From the NCBI GenBank assembly GCA_026415015.1, contig JAOAHW010000021.1, forward strand, positions 1 through 10,848: 10,848 nucleotides of DNA. The letters are read 5' to 3'. The position numbers and the translations under genes are program-made. Below the pieces are notes generated by a model, which saw nothing but the letters and a program-made list of their open reading frames with translations, searched no databases and was not told the DNA's origin. Shown piece after piece: positions 1-6,947 of this stretch. How positions within the stretch are numbered: position 1 is the first letter of the stretch; every line of letters begins with the position of its first letter. The DNA comes from Syntrophorhabdaceae bacterium (GTDB lineage: Bacteria; Desulfobacterota; Syntrophorhabdia; Syntrophorhabdales; Syntrophorhabdaceae).

Positions 1-332
1 AGATAATATATGTACCCAATGAAGATGAAGGAAAGGTGATTGCCCAGATACCCAAAGGTGGTGAGGGGCTCCTCGAGGGTAAAGGTGTTGTCCTTTTTGC
101 CAGCTCAAGACCAAAAAGGTATATGCTCATGCCTGATATAGGTACTTTGGACTTTACAGAGGTAAGAGAAGAGCTGACGAAAAAAAATATAAGATACAAG
201 ATCATACATGGAAGGGATGATGGGATACCAATTAAAAAGAAGATAATCCCATCCATAAACTCAGGTGAGATATTCAATGCCGATGAAGGCTTAGAGATAA
301 AAATAAGCTCAGTGGAGGAATATAATGAATAG
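1..332 (+). CDS. PASTA-domain protein, 5'-truncated by window edge
   Basis: The reading frame is open from base 3 to the TAG at 330-332, so this is the C-terminal ~110 residues of a longer protein. A GTG at 36 could serve as a start, but the frame continues upstream and the upstream codons fit the same domain, so it is probably internal. Two PASTA-like units are visible. The first is the end of a repeat, with the pattern G-K-V-I-A-Q-I-P-K-G-G followed by a beta strand (VVLFASS). The second is more complete, opening with MPDIG and ending with EIKISS. PASTA domains are small extracytoplasmic modules of penicillin-binding proteins, Ser/Thr kinases and small stand-alone proteins. A PASTA protein directly before rpe, downstream of rsmB/fmt, is an arrangement I recall from Geobacter-like bacteria, so a small stand-alone protein or a PBP tail are both possible. 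The stop overlaps the rpe start by 8 bp, suggesting translational coupling. Precise function is unknown. Confidence 0.7.
   Translation, partial: IIYVPNEDEGKVIAQIPKGGEGLLEGKGVVLFASSRPKRYMLMPDIGTLDFTEVREELTKKNIRYKIIHGRDDGIPIKKKIIPSINSGEIFNADEGLEIKISSVEEYNE
314..319 (+). promoter_or_regulatory. Shine-Dalgarno site of rpe
   Basis: GGAGGA lies 5 bases before the ATG at 325, inside the last codons of the upstream PASTA gene. It supports the ATG at 325 as the rpe start. Confidence 0.75.
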
Positions 333-984
333 GGTAAAGATAGCCCCATCAATATTATCATGCAATTTTCTCATATTGGAAAAAGAGATCAAGACGGCAG
401 AAGAGGCAGGCGCTGACCTCTTCCACATAGATGTTATGGATGGGCACTTTGTCCCAAATATAACTATAGGCCCTATGTTTGTTGAGGCCATAAAAAAGAT
501 TACATCCAAGCCCCTTGACTGCCATCTCATGATAAGTAACCCAGCAGGCTTTGTTAATGACTTTATCAATGCAGGGGCTGATATAATAACCATTCATATA
601 GAGGCAGATACCCATATCTTCAGGACTGTGGATGTAATAAAGCAAGCAGGTGTAAAGGCAGGGGTAACCCTAAACCCATCAACACCTCTATGCTCCCTTG
701 AACATATAATAGACAACATAGACCTTCTACTTATTATGACAGTAAACCCTGGTTTTGGCGGCCAGTCATACATATCATCCATGGACAAGAAGATAAGGGA
801 TGCAAGACAGATGATAGATGCCACAGGCAGGACAATAGACCTTGAGGTAGATGGCGGTATAAAGGCAACAAATGTAAAAAGGGTAGTAGATGCTGGAGCA
901 GATATAGTTGTAATGGGCACAGAATTCTTTCACAGTGGTGACTACAAAAAAAAGGTGGCTGAGATAATTAAGATACTTAAATAA
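325..984 (+). CDS. rpe: Ribulose-phosphate 3-epimerase
   Basis: Interconverts D-ribulose 5-phosphate and D-xylulose 5-phosphate in the pentose phosphate or Calvin pathways; cytoplasmic TIM-barrel enzyme. At 219 residues it has the usual family length. Signature blocks are all present in order: PSILS near residues 8-12, HIDVMDGHFVPN at 34-45 (catalytic and metal-binding Asp36), the second metal histidine in CHLM (His67), MTVNPGFGGQ at 138-147 (phosphate-gripping loop), and EVDGGI at 174-179 with catalytic Asp176. The closing segment with VMGTEFF forms the last phosphate-binding strand. The usual PSILSADF start reads PSILSCNF here, a local change outside the main catalytic residues. Allulose-6-phosphate 3-epimerase is a related alternative, but the GFGGQ and DGGI blocks favour Rpe. 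The ATG sits behind a good Shine-Dalgarno site and overlaps the preceding PASTA gene by 8 bp, so the two are probably co-transcribed. Confidence 0.96.
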   Translation: MNRVKIAPSILSCNFLILEKEIKTAEEAGADLFHIDVMDGHFVPNITIGPMFVEAIKKITSKPLDCHLMISNPAGFVNDFINAGADIITIHIEADTHIFRTVDVIKQAGVKAGVTLNPSTPLCSLEHIIDNIDLLLIMTVNPGFGGQSYISSMDKKIRDARQMIDATGRTIDLEVDGGIKATNVKRVVDAGADIVVMGTEFFHSGDYKKKVAEIIKILK

Positions 985-1082
985 GTCTCTGAACTACATC
1001 CCCATGAATGTAATTGGGTTCATTAGAATTATGAAAATTGCGAGCCACATATGAGGACACCCAATGGATGATCAGGGGTCGT

Positions 1083-1103
1083 TAGACTATAGTCAGTAGT
1101 CTA
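1083..1103. repeat. Small intergenic dyad (7-bp arms, 7-base spacer)
   Basis: In the 183-bp gap between rpe and the DUF3786 gene, TAGACTA (1083-1089) is followed after 7 bases by its exact reverse complement TAGTCTA (1097-1103). Overlapping the left arm is a perfect 10-base palindrome, GACTATAGTC (1085-1094). No T-run follows, so it does not look like an intrinsic terminator. It could be an operator, a weak RNA hairpin or chance. Nothing else in the gap is convincing: I see no good -35/-10 pair and no small gene. Confidence 0.4.
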
Positions 1104-1167
1104 TGGTCTGTTATGGCTTTGGGCCACATCTATCCTGCTTCATTAGGGTGGATTTCAAAGAGGGTAC

Positions 1168-1824
1168 ATGAATATGGAACTAAAAAAACAAAAGGTCTAT
1201 AAACAGGTATATGATGAGGCATGCAGGATGCTTCTTAATTCCAATTATGAGGAGAGATTAACCAATGCCAGGCTCAACTACAGTAAAACATCAACGGCGA
1301 TTGAGGTAGAGATACCCTTTTTTAATGAATCCATATTTATGACGCTACCTGATTTCTCATTCAGGGGTTTGAAGGGCTCAAACATCACCCTTGTATCAAA
1401 GATTATAATCCTCCACTATATAAACACTGCATCTGGTAGACCCTTAACTAATGAACTTATACCATATGAGGATATACCTGGCTGCAGACATTACAAGTAT
1501 GTATTTGAAAAAAGGGTTATAAAGCCTTTGATGACTGCCTTCGGCACAAATAGGGATGCATTTAAGGAGGCAGGGGAGGCCCTCATGGGAACAAGGGAGG
1601 ACTACGGAGATGCCTCTTTTACCATATACCCTCTAACCATGATACCCATGACCTTTATACTGTGGGAGGCAGATGAGGAGTTTCCCCCTTCTGTAAGGAT
1701 ACTCTTTGACACTACTATAAGTTCATATCTACCCCTTGAGGATATAACAGTCATATCCAAGATGGCATCCTCAAGGATTATAAAGGCAGCAAGGCTCAGA
1801 TACGCAGAGGAAGACCTCTTTTAA
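1168..1824 (+). CDS. DUF3786 domain-containing protein
   Basis: A 218-residue soluble protein with no signal peptide or membrane segment. I recognise it as DUF3786 from the order of its conserved blocks: a helical start, a strand-rich part near 42-62, an LHYI segment (82-85) followed by a G-x-P-x-T element, an IPYEDIPG turn (98-105), a YKYVFEKRV helix, an FG element (125-126), and a C-terminal core with P-x-x-P-M-x-F-I-L-W-x-x-D-E-E-F-P-P (about 157-174) then ILFD and YLPLEDI (178-193). Only two cysteines are present (19 and 106), so it has no Fe-S cluster domain of the kind I recall fused to some DUF3786 proteins. The biochemical role of the family is unknown to me; I associate it with anaerobic bacteria and archaea. 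ATG at 1168 has AGGG only 3 bases upstream; the in-frame ATG at 1174 has better spacing (9), so the protein may begin at residue 3. It stands alone between rpe and the convergent lolA. Confidence 0.8.
   Translation: MNMELKKQKVYKQVYDEACRMLLNSNYEERLTNARLNYSKTSTAIEVEIPFFNESIFMTLPDFSFRGLKGSNITLVSKIIILHYINTASGRPLTNELIPYEDIPGCRHYKYVFEKRVIKPLMTAFGTNRDAFKEAGEALMGTREDYGDASFTIYPLTMIPMTFILWEADEEFPPSVRILFDTTISSYLPLEDITVISKMASSRIIKAARLRYAEEDLF
1806..1822 (+). terminator. Possible weak terminator hairpin at the end of the DUF3786 gene
   Basis: AGAGG (1806-1810), loop AAGA, CCTCT (1815-1819), running into T residues through 1822. The stem has only 5 pairs and it lies within the last codons of the gene, so it would be a weak terminator at best. 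It is recorded because the gene converges on lolA with a 5-bp gap and no other terminator-like structure is visible there. The reverse complement lacks a T-run, so it would not serve lolA. Confidence 0.22.
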
Positions 1825-1829
1825 GGTTC

Positions 1830-2480
1830 TCAATTAGGTGTGTCCACTATCTCTTTGCCTTTTTCATGCCTGTAAGTAAATCTTGAATCCCCCACTGGTT
1901 CATTTATCCTGGCGTATGTAAAACTTATGGTATTTATATTCCCTGTAAACTCCTCTATCTCTATCCTCTTTACCATATTCTGTCTGTCTACCCAGACCCT
2001 TGCCAACACCACCTGACCCTCTTTTTTAGGGATAAGCTCCATGATATCCATATCACCTACCCTCTTTTTCTCTTTGAGCCTGAAGAGTTCATCCATCTTT
2101 GATATGTCATCAATCAGGTCAAGGAATGTCCCACCTGTCTTATCCTTATTTACCCTCCGTTTGTAGACAACAGGTTTATCCTCCTCCCCCTGCCAGATAA
2201 ACCTTCCATCATAGAGAAAGTATCTTATCTTTGGTTTGTTGTATCGCCAGAGAAAACCCTTATTCCTTTTGTAGAAGAAATCACCCTCAAATTCCCTCTC
2301 CTTTTTCAGGCTGGATATAAATACCTTCTGGCTGAAACCTGCCTCAAGGGTCATAATTGTGGAGTATGTCTTTTTTATATCATCAAAGGATGAGGTCTCT
2401 ACACAATATACAATACCTGAGAACCAAAAAAACAATATTGCTACCCATAAGAATATTGATTGAGATTTTCTTTTATCCAT
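1830..2480 (-). CDS. lolA: Outer-membrane lipoprotein carrier protein LolA
   Basis: Periplasmic chaperone that takes lipoproteins from the inner-membrane LolCDE exporter and delivers them to the outer membrane. The 216-residue length fits the family. The N-terminus has basic residues (K3, R4, K5), a hydrophobic core (9-24) and a likely signal-peptidase I site near 26; C26 is not in a lipobox because tyrosine precedes it. The mature part shows LolA hallmarks: a helix before an F-S-Q element (near 49-51), then G-D-F-F-Y, a F-L-W-R-Y-N-K-P block near 76-83, and YDGRFIWQGEE near 89-99, followed by regular beta strands of the half-barrel ending in an ARVWVDRQNM strand-turn. It lies 39 bp downstream of ftsK on the same strand; ftsK-lolA adjacency is conserved in many diderms, including E. 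coli. The Shine-Dalgarno is weak (GGGG about 10 bases from the ATG). Its stop is 5 bp from the convergent DUF3786 stop. Confidence 0.88.
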   Translation of the reverse strand: MDKRKSQSIFLWVAILFFWFSGIVYCVETSSFDDIKKTYSTIMTLEAGFSQKVFISSLKKEREFEGDFFYKRNKGFLWRYNKPKIRYFLYDGRFIWQGEEDKPVVYKRRVNKDKTGGTFLDLIDDISKMDELFRLKEKKRVGDMDIMELIPKKEGQVVLARVWVDRQNMVKRIEIEEFTGNINTISFTYARINEPVGDSRFTYRHEKGKEIVDTPN

Positions 2481-2519
2481 GTTTTAGATACCCCATTATC
2501 TTTTCTGTGATTTAGGCCC

Positions 2520-4538
2520 TTACTGTCTTTTCAAGACCTCTCTTGGTTTTACACCGTCTGAAGGGCCAACAATACCATCGCTTTCCATCTTTTCTATGAT
2601 ACGGGCTGCCCTGTTGTAACCTATCCTGAATCTCCTCTGGATCATACTTATTGATGCCTCACCCTTTTCCATGACAAACTCTACAGCCTCTTTATACTTT
2701 TCATCGTCTATATTATCTTCACTGTCCTGTTCTTCTTTTTCTTCCAGTATCTCATTCTGATATACGGGGCTTGCCTGGCCCTTGAGAAACTCCACGATCC
2801 TCTTTATCTCCCCTTCTGATACAAAAGGACCATGGAGCCTCTGGATCCTCCCGAGCCCTGGACTCATAAAGAGCATATCGCCATAACCGAGGAGGCTCTC
2901 TGCACCATTTGTATCAAGGATGGTCCTTGAATCTACCTTTGTGGTTACTTTACATGATATACGGGCAGGGAAATTGGCCTTTATTATGCCTGTTAAGACA
3001 TCTACAGAGGGTCTCTGGGTTGCTAGTATCAGGTGTATACCTGATGCCCTTGCCATCTGGGCAAGCCTTGCTATATACTCCTCTACCTCTTTGGCAGATA
3101 CCATAAAGAGGTCTGCCAGCTCATCTATGACTACCACGATATATGGAAGGGTTGCCTCCTTCTGTTTGGCCATCTTGCTGTTGTATTTATCTATACTCCT
3201 TACACCTATCTCTGCCATCATGGTGTAACGCCTCTCCATCTCATCTATAAGCCACCGAAGCGATGTCCTGGCATTTTTTGGATTGGTTACCACAGGTAGA
3301 AGAAGATGGGGTATACCATCGTAGAATGATAGCTCAAGCATCTTGAGGTCAATCATCAAAAACCTTACATTTAAAGGGGTTGCCTTAAAGAGCATACTAC
3401 ATATCATGCTGTTTAATGAGACGCTTTTGCCTGAACCTGTAGAGCCTGCAACAAGGAGGTGGGGCATCTTGGTGAGGTCAGCCACAAAGGGTTCCCCTGC
3501 TATGGTCTTGCCTATGGCCATAGTGAGAAATGACTGGGATGATGTAAATGCCTCTGATTCTATCACTTCCCTGAGATATACGGTCTGTCTTATCTTATTG
3601 GGGACCTCTATGCCTACCACAGATTTTCCAGGTATGGGGGCAATGATCCTTATGGATATGGCACTTAAGGCCATGGCAAGGTCATCGGCAAGATTTGAAA
3701 TCCTGCTCACCTTTATCCCAGGTGCTGGCTCGAATTCATACATGGTTATTACAGGCCCTGGCTTTACCTCTGAGACCCGACCCTCTATTCCGTAATCCTT
3801 TAGCTTCTTCTCCAGAATAGAGGCATTGGCCTGTATGCTTTCTCTGTCTACCTTTATCTCCCTTTTTTCAACCTCATCAAGTAGAGATACAGGTGGTAGT
3901 CTGTATGGCCCTATTTCATGGAAAAAATCAAAGGCCTCCTGGACAGGCTCTTTTTTCGGTACTTCTTTTTTCTCCTCCACCACTTTGATCTGCCTCCTTT
4001 TCTCTACAGACCTTCTCCTCTTGATAGATTCCTCTATAATGGAGAGGATAGGCGCCTGGACAATAAGGAATACAGCGATTAGGAATATTATAATGGAGAT
4101 GAGGTAACTGCCAAAATATCCAAATAGTCCGGTGAGGGTCTTCTCAAGTAATACACCTAAAAGACCTGAAAAAGGCAGGTCTACCCCTTTTATCCTTACC
4201 TTACCCAATATAAGCTGAAAAAGGATAAGGACAGAGACAAACAAAAGGACAAGGCCTGATGACAGGACAATCATATGCTGTGGATCCTTTTTCCTTATAC
4301 AGAAAAAGGCAAATAAAAGGGTATAGGCAGGCAGTAGGTAGCTCACCATACCGAATACCTGGATAAGGGCACCGGTTATATATGAACCTACCTTTCCACA
4401 CAGATTCTTTACAGGATCAGAAGAGTATGTAAAAAATGATGGGTCATGGGGATTATAGGTTATGAGGCTTACAAGGAGAAAGAAAAAAAGCCCTATAAGC
4501 CCTATGCCTATCATCTCTTTTTTCAGTTCCTTTGACAT
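2520..4538 (-). CDS. ftsK: DNA translocase FtsK/SpoIIIE family
   Basis: Septum-anchored, ATP-driven double-stranded DNA pump that clears the chromosome dimer-resolution region during division. Domains in order: an N-terminal membrane region with about four hydrophobic segments (roughly 10-28, 50-80, 89-112, 140-166); a short charged linker (about 167-210); the alpha/beta motor with Walker A GSTGSGKS at 365-372, Walker B IVVVIDEL at 467-474 and the ATQRP element at 506-510; an acidic hinge (about 597-612); and a C-terminal winged-helix gamma domain (about 612-672) with the Q-R-R-F-R-I-G-Y-N-R-A-A-R pattern used for orienting-sequence recognition. At 672 residues it is at the short end of the family because the linker is brief (E. 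coli FtsK exceeds 1300). The gamma domain argues for a true FtsK rather than a plasmid or conjugation homologue. It starts 19 bp after the plsC stop and precedes lolA by 39 bp; GAGGG lies 4 bases before the ATG. Confidence 0.96.
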   Translation of the reverse strand: MSKELKKEMIGIGLIGLFFFLLVSLITYNPHDPSFFTYSSDPVKNLCGKVGSYITGALIQVFGMVSYLLPAYTLLFAFFCIRKKDPQHMIVLSSGLVLLFVSVLILFQLILGKVRIKGVDLPFSGLLGVLLEKTLTGLFGYFGSYLISIIIFLIAVFLIVQAPILSIIEESIKRRRSVEKRRQIKVVEEKKEVPKKEPVQEAFDFFHEIGPYRLPPVSLLDEVEKREIKVDRESIQANASILEKKLKDYGIEGRVSEVKPGPVITMYEFEPAPGIKVSRISNLADDLAMALSAISIRIIAPIPGKSVVGIEVPNKIRQTVYLREVIESEAFTSSQSFLTMAIGKTIAGEPFVADLTKMPHLLVAGSTGSGKSVSLNSMICSMLFKATPLNVRFLMIDLKMLELSFYDGIPHLLLPVVTNPKNARTSLRWLIDEMERRYTMMAEIGVRSIDKYNSKMAKQKEATLPYIVVVIDELADLFMVSAKEVEEYIARLAQMARASGIHLILATQRPSVDVLTGIIKANFPARISCKVTTKVDSRTILDTNGAESLLGYGDMLFMSPGLGRIQRLHGPFVSEGEIKRIVEFLKGQASPVYQNEILEEKEEQDSEDNIDDEKYKEAVEFVMEKGEASISMIQRRFRIGYNRAARIIEKMESDGIVGPSDGVKPREVLKRQ

Positions 4539-4557
4539 ATGGCCCTCTTTTTTATAT

Positions 4558-5259
4558 TCAATGCCTTTTCATCAATGTCTCAATGGCTGCCCTTACCTCA
4601 GCCATTACCCTGTTTTTCTCTGATGCCCTCTTCTCTAATATAAATACCGGTTTGCCTATGTTTATGTATATTACCCCTTTTTTCCTAGGAATTAAACTAC
4701 CTTTTGGCTGCAACATACATGACCCATATATACCTACTGGGACAACAGGTACACCTGCCTCAATGGCAAGGGAGAATACACCTTTTTTAAAGGGTAAAAG
4801 TACTCCATCTATGCTCCTTGTCCCCTCTGGAAATACTATTATATTTGTCCCCTCTTTGATCCTCAAGGCTGCCTCTTCTATAGCCTTTAATGCCTCTCTT
4901 GGGTTTTCCCTGTCAAGGCTGATGTAGCCTGCCTTTTTCATGGCCCACCCAAAAAGGGGGATATTAAAGAGCTGCCTTTTTGCAACCCACCGAAAGGATA
5001 AAGGCAGGCATGCAAGGAGTGAGTATATGTCCAGGGCGCTCTGGTGATTGCACATAAATATACACGGTGGATTAGGGATATTACTTTGTCCATCTAAAGA
5101 TACATCTATGCCTGAGACAAAAAGATGTATCCTCGCCCAAAATCTTGCTATCCTGTGAACCCTTTCACCTTTTCTATCAAATAAAGATACCAAAAGGCCA
5201 AAGAGGGAGAGAAAAATGGTTGAGAAGATGAGGTTTAAAAAAATCAGGGTCTTTCTCAT
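4558..5259 (-). CDS. plsC: 1-acyl-sn-glycerol-3-phosphate acyltransferase (PlsC family)
   Basis: Transfers an acyl group to lysophosphatidic acid to make phosphatidic acid, the precursor of membrane phospholipids; works at the cytoplasmic face of the inner membrane. The 233-residue protein has an N-terminal hydrophobic anchor (about 5-27), then the acyltransferase motif I as NHQSALD with the catalytic H72-x4-D77, a substrate-binding stretch around 90-113 (W-V-A-K-R-Q-L-F ... G-Y-I-S-L-D-R), motif III FPEGTRS at 143-149, and motif IV around VPVVPVGIYGS. All catalytic elements are intact. The family also includes lyso-lipid acyltransferases of other specificity, so the exact substrate is inferred. 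Its ATG overlaps the cooC TGA in an ATGA junction (5256-5259), a classic translational-coupling arrangement, and it is 19 bp from ftsK downstream. Confidence 0.92.
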   Translation of the reverse strand: MRKTLIFLNLIFSTIFLSLFGLLVSLFDRKGERVHRIARFWARIHLFVSGIDVSLDGQSNIPNPPCIFMCNHQSALDIYSLLACLPLSFRWVAKRQLFNIPLFGWAMKKAGYISLDRENPREALKAIEEAALRIKEGTNIIVFPEGTRSIDGVLLPFKKGVFSLAIEAGVPVVPVGIYGSCMLQPKGSLIPRKKGVIYINIGKPVFILEKRASEKNRVMAEVRAAIETLMKRH

Positions 5260-6032
5260 GATATTTGTTTTTTCAGATTGTCAATTATCTTTTCTACCTC
5301 AGCCTTTAAAATGCTGTCCATATCATAGGGGGATAGCCCGAGCCTGTCTGCCTCCAGTATCTTTTCATTAAAACTCATGGAGCCTATATAGGGAAAACCT
5401 CCCAGGTTATCCTTTATAAGTTTTATATCCTCAGGGGATGCAATCTTGTTACCCACTATGGATACATTTTTTATACCCAGGTCAGATGCAAGCCTCTTTA
5501 CCTGATGGGCAGTCTGGATACTCCTTCTGCCTGGTTCTACAACCACTATAAGGGAGTCAATGTATTCTGTGGTGCCCCTGCCTAAGTGTTCGAGTCCTGC
5601 CTCCATATCTACTATAACATATTCATCCCTCTCTGTAAGGATATAAGAGATAAGATTCTTGAGTAAGACATTCTCAGCACAGAAACACCCCCCTCCTCCT
5701 TTGGCAATGTTACCCAGGACAACAAGCCTTATCCTGTTTTTTACAGCAGAAAACCTATCAGGTATATCATCCACCCTGGGGTTTAGCCTGAAAAAGGCTC
5801 CATATTCACCCTTTTTCGACCCTGTCCTCTCCTCTATAAACTCATCCATCTCTGCAAGGGGTTTTGCCTTTGTCAATTCATCAGGAGAAAAACCTATGGC
5901 ATCACCGAGGTTTGAATCAGGGTCTGCATCAATGGCAAGGACCTTAAATCCCCTGTCATCAAGGATCCTCGCCATAATCCCTGCCAGGGTTGTCTTTCCC
6001 ACACCACCCTTTCCTGATATTGCAACCTTCAT
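5256..6032 (-). CDS. cooC: CooC-type ATPase for CO dehydrogenase nickel-cluster maturation
   Basis: SIMIBI-class P-loop ATPase that, in characterised members, binds nickel at a dimer interface and inserts it into the C-cluster of CO dehydrogenase. The 258-residue protein begins with the deviant Walker A G-K-G-G-V-G-K-T-T (7-15; signature Lys8, P-loop Lys13), followed by DADPDSNLG (35-43). A glycine-rich segment leads to C116-F-C118 in the form GGGGCFCAEN. The C-x-C pair is the metal-binding hallmark of CooC and separates it from MinD, ParA and Mrp/NBP35 proteins. The Walker B/switch II region is VDMEAGLEHLGRGT from about 141, also typical of CooC/AcsF. No CO dehydrogenase gene is present in the window, so the client is inferred to be elsewhere. 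The gene lies 30 bp downstream of recO and overlaps plsC by 4 bp. AAGG stands 6 bases before the ATG. Whether it serves CooS or CODH/ACS cannot be told from sequence alone. Confidence 0.87.
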   Translation of the reverse strand: MKVAISGKGGVGKTTLAGIMARILDDRGFKVLAIDADPDSNLGDAIGFSPDELTKAKPLAEMDEFIEERTGSKKGEYGAFFRLNPRVDDIPDRFSAVKNRIRLVVLGNIAKGGGGCFCAENVLLKNLISYILTERDEYVIVDMEAGLEHLGRGTTEYIDSLIVVVEPGRRSIQTAHQVKRLASDLGIKNVSIVGNKIASPEDIKLIKDNLGGFPYIGSMSFNEKILEADRLGLSPYDMDSILKAEVEKIIDNLKKQIS

Positions 6033-6062
6033 AGAATACCTTGTAATCTTCCTTTTATTACA

Positions 6063-6797
6063 TCATATAAGAGTCTTCAATAATCTATATGACTTTATCT
6101 CCACATCAAGGTGAAAGGATATAAAACCCTCCATAATATCCTGGACATGGGTTAAAAAATCAAAATCACCACTACATCTGTCTCCACGGACAAACGAAGA
6201 CAGACCCTTTATAATGCCACTGGGATAAGATTTAAAGGGTTGCGCACCAGAGCATAAAGGACATAATATACCCCCCCTCTCCCTTGAAAAAAAGACCTTT
6301 TCATCATCAGGCACATCTTTCCCGCAATGGACACAGGTATTAAAATTGGGCATAAAGCCAAGACAGCCCAGTATCCTCAATAGATGGAATACTATATCTG
6401 ATGAGGTAAACTCTATCTTTTTTACATCATTTAGAATACTATTGAGGCCCTTAAAAAGTTCTATATTTTTCTCACCTTCCTTTGTGAGTTTATCAGTAAA
6501 TTCAACAAAAAAACTGGCAGTACATATCCTCTTGATGCTTGCATCTATCCCGCTGTTAGATTCTATTATATCAGCGTTTTCTATCCTTGCCATGGTCTTG
6601 GTCTGTTTTTTAAAATACTCTACCCTAATGTGGTTGAAGGGCTCAAGGGTATTCATAAATCTCCTCTGGCTCTTTCCACCACCCTTTGCTATGGCTGTAA
6701 TCTTCCCTCCTGATAGGGTAAAGAGCCTTACAATCCTATCAGATTCACCATAGGCCTTTTTTATAAGTACTATTGCCTCATCTTTCTGTAGCGCCAT
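6063..6797 (-). CDS. recO: DNA repair protein RecO
   Basis: Recombination mediator that with RecR (and RecF) loads RecA onto SSB-coated single-stranded DNA in gap repair. The 244-residue protein has the RecO plan: an N-terminal OB-fold beginning with the strand EAIVLIKKAYGESDRIVRLFT (about 7-27) and containing the K-G-x-x-K-x-x-R-R DNA-binding stretch around 38-46, then an alpha-helical domain with a four-cysteine zinc site, C155-x2-C158 and C179-x2-C182, placed in the usual NFNTCVHCG ... GGILCPLC context. Length is normal. It is the first gene of the leftward block, with cooC 30 bp downstream. The Shine-Dalgarno is poor (GAGA about 6 bases upstream). A sigma-70-like promoter is proposed just upstream. 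Confidence 0.93.
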   Translation of the reverse strand: MALQKDEAIVLIKKAYGESDRIVRLFTLSGGKITAIAKGGGKSQRRFMNTLEPFNHIRVEYFKKQTKTMARIENADIIESNSGIDASIKRICTASFFVEFTDKLTKEGEKNIELFKGLNSILNDVKKIEFTSSDIVFHLLRILGCLGFMPNFNTCVHCGKDVPDDEKVFFSRERGGILCPLCSGAQPFKSYPSGIIKGLSSFVRGDRCSGDFDFLTHVQDIMEGFISFHLDVEIKSYRLLKTLI

Positions 6798-6819
6798 ATT
6801 ATCTCTATTTCCCTAATGG

Positions 6820-6848
6820 ATAATACCATTTATTTCTCTATTTTTCCA
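6820..6848 (-). promoter_or_regulatory. Candidate sigma-70-type promoter for the recO-cooC-plsC-ftsK-lolA block
   Basis: On the minus strand, TGGAAA (6848-6843) and TATTAT (6825-6820) are separated by 17 bases, matching the -35 and -10 consensus at 4/6 and 5/6 positions. The -10 ends 22 bases before the recO ATG, giving a short leader. This is a consensus match by eye in an AT-rich region, so false positives are likely. Confidence 0.33.
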
Positions 6849-6871
6849 TTGTGGTCTTTCAAAAATAAGAC

Positions 6872-6899
6872 TTTACAGGATTTCCAGTGGTCTAATAAA
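6872..6899 (+). promoter_or_regulatory. Candidate promoter for the proC-pcm-rpoS-murJ block
   Basis: TTTACA (6872-6877, 5/6 to TTGACA) is followed after 16 bases by AATAAA (6894-6899, 4/6 to TATAAT). A short dyad, CTAAT/ATTAG with a 4-base loop (6892-6905), overlaps the -10 and the presumed start of transcription. The match is modest. It is the best plus-strand candidate in the divergent gap 6798-6951, which otherwise holds no gene. Confidence 0.3.
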
Positions 6900-6942
6900 A
6901 ATTAGCTTTAAATTAGTGAGGTCATCTGATATAAAAAAACAT

Positions 6943-6947
6943 GGAGG
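6943..6947 (+). promoter_or_regulatory. Shine-Dalgarno site that sets the proC start
   Basis: GGAGG lies 4 bases before the ATG at 6952, while the upstream in-frame GTG at 6916 has no such site. This picks 6952 as the proC start, which also places the Rossmann glycine motif at the very N-terminus as in other ProC proteins. Confidence 0.75.

Noticed and set aside
36..332. GTG at 36 as a complete small gene start
   Set aside because: The frame is open to the window edge and the upstream codons fit the same PASTA repeat, so the gene is truncated and the GTG is probably an internal valine.
1013..1065. Inverted repeat ATTGGGT / ACCCAAT in the rpe-DUF3786 gap
   Set aside because: Seven-base arms 39 bases apart are readily expected by chance, and nothing extends the pairing.
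2403..2412. Cys26 of LolA as a lipoprotein attachment site
   Set aside because: The residue before it is tyrosine, which does not fit a lipobox; a signal-peptidase I site is more consistent with a soluble periplasmic carrier.
3343..3795. 150-codon open frame on the plus strand opposite ftsK
   Set aside because: It lies wholly inside the strongly conserved motor domain of ftsK on the other strand and shows no recognisable domain; a shadow frame.
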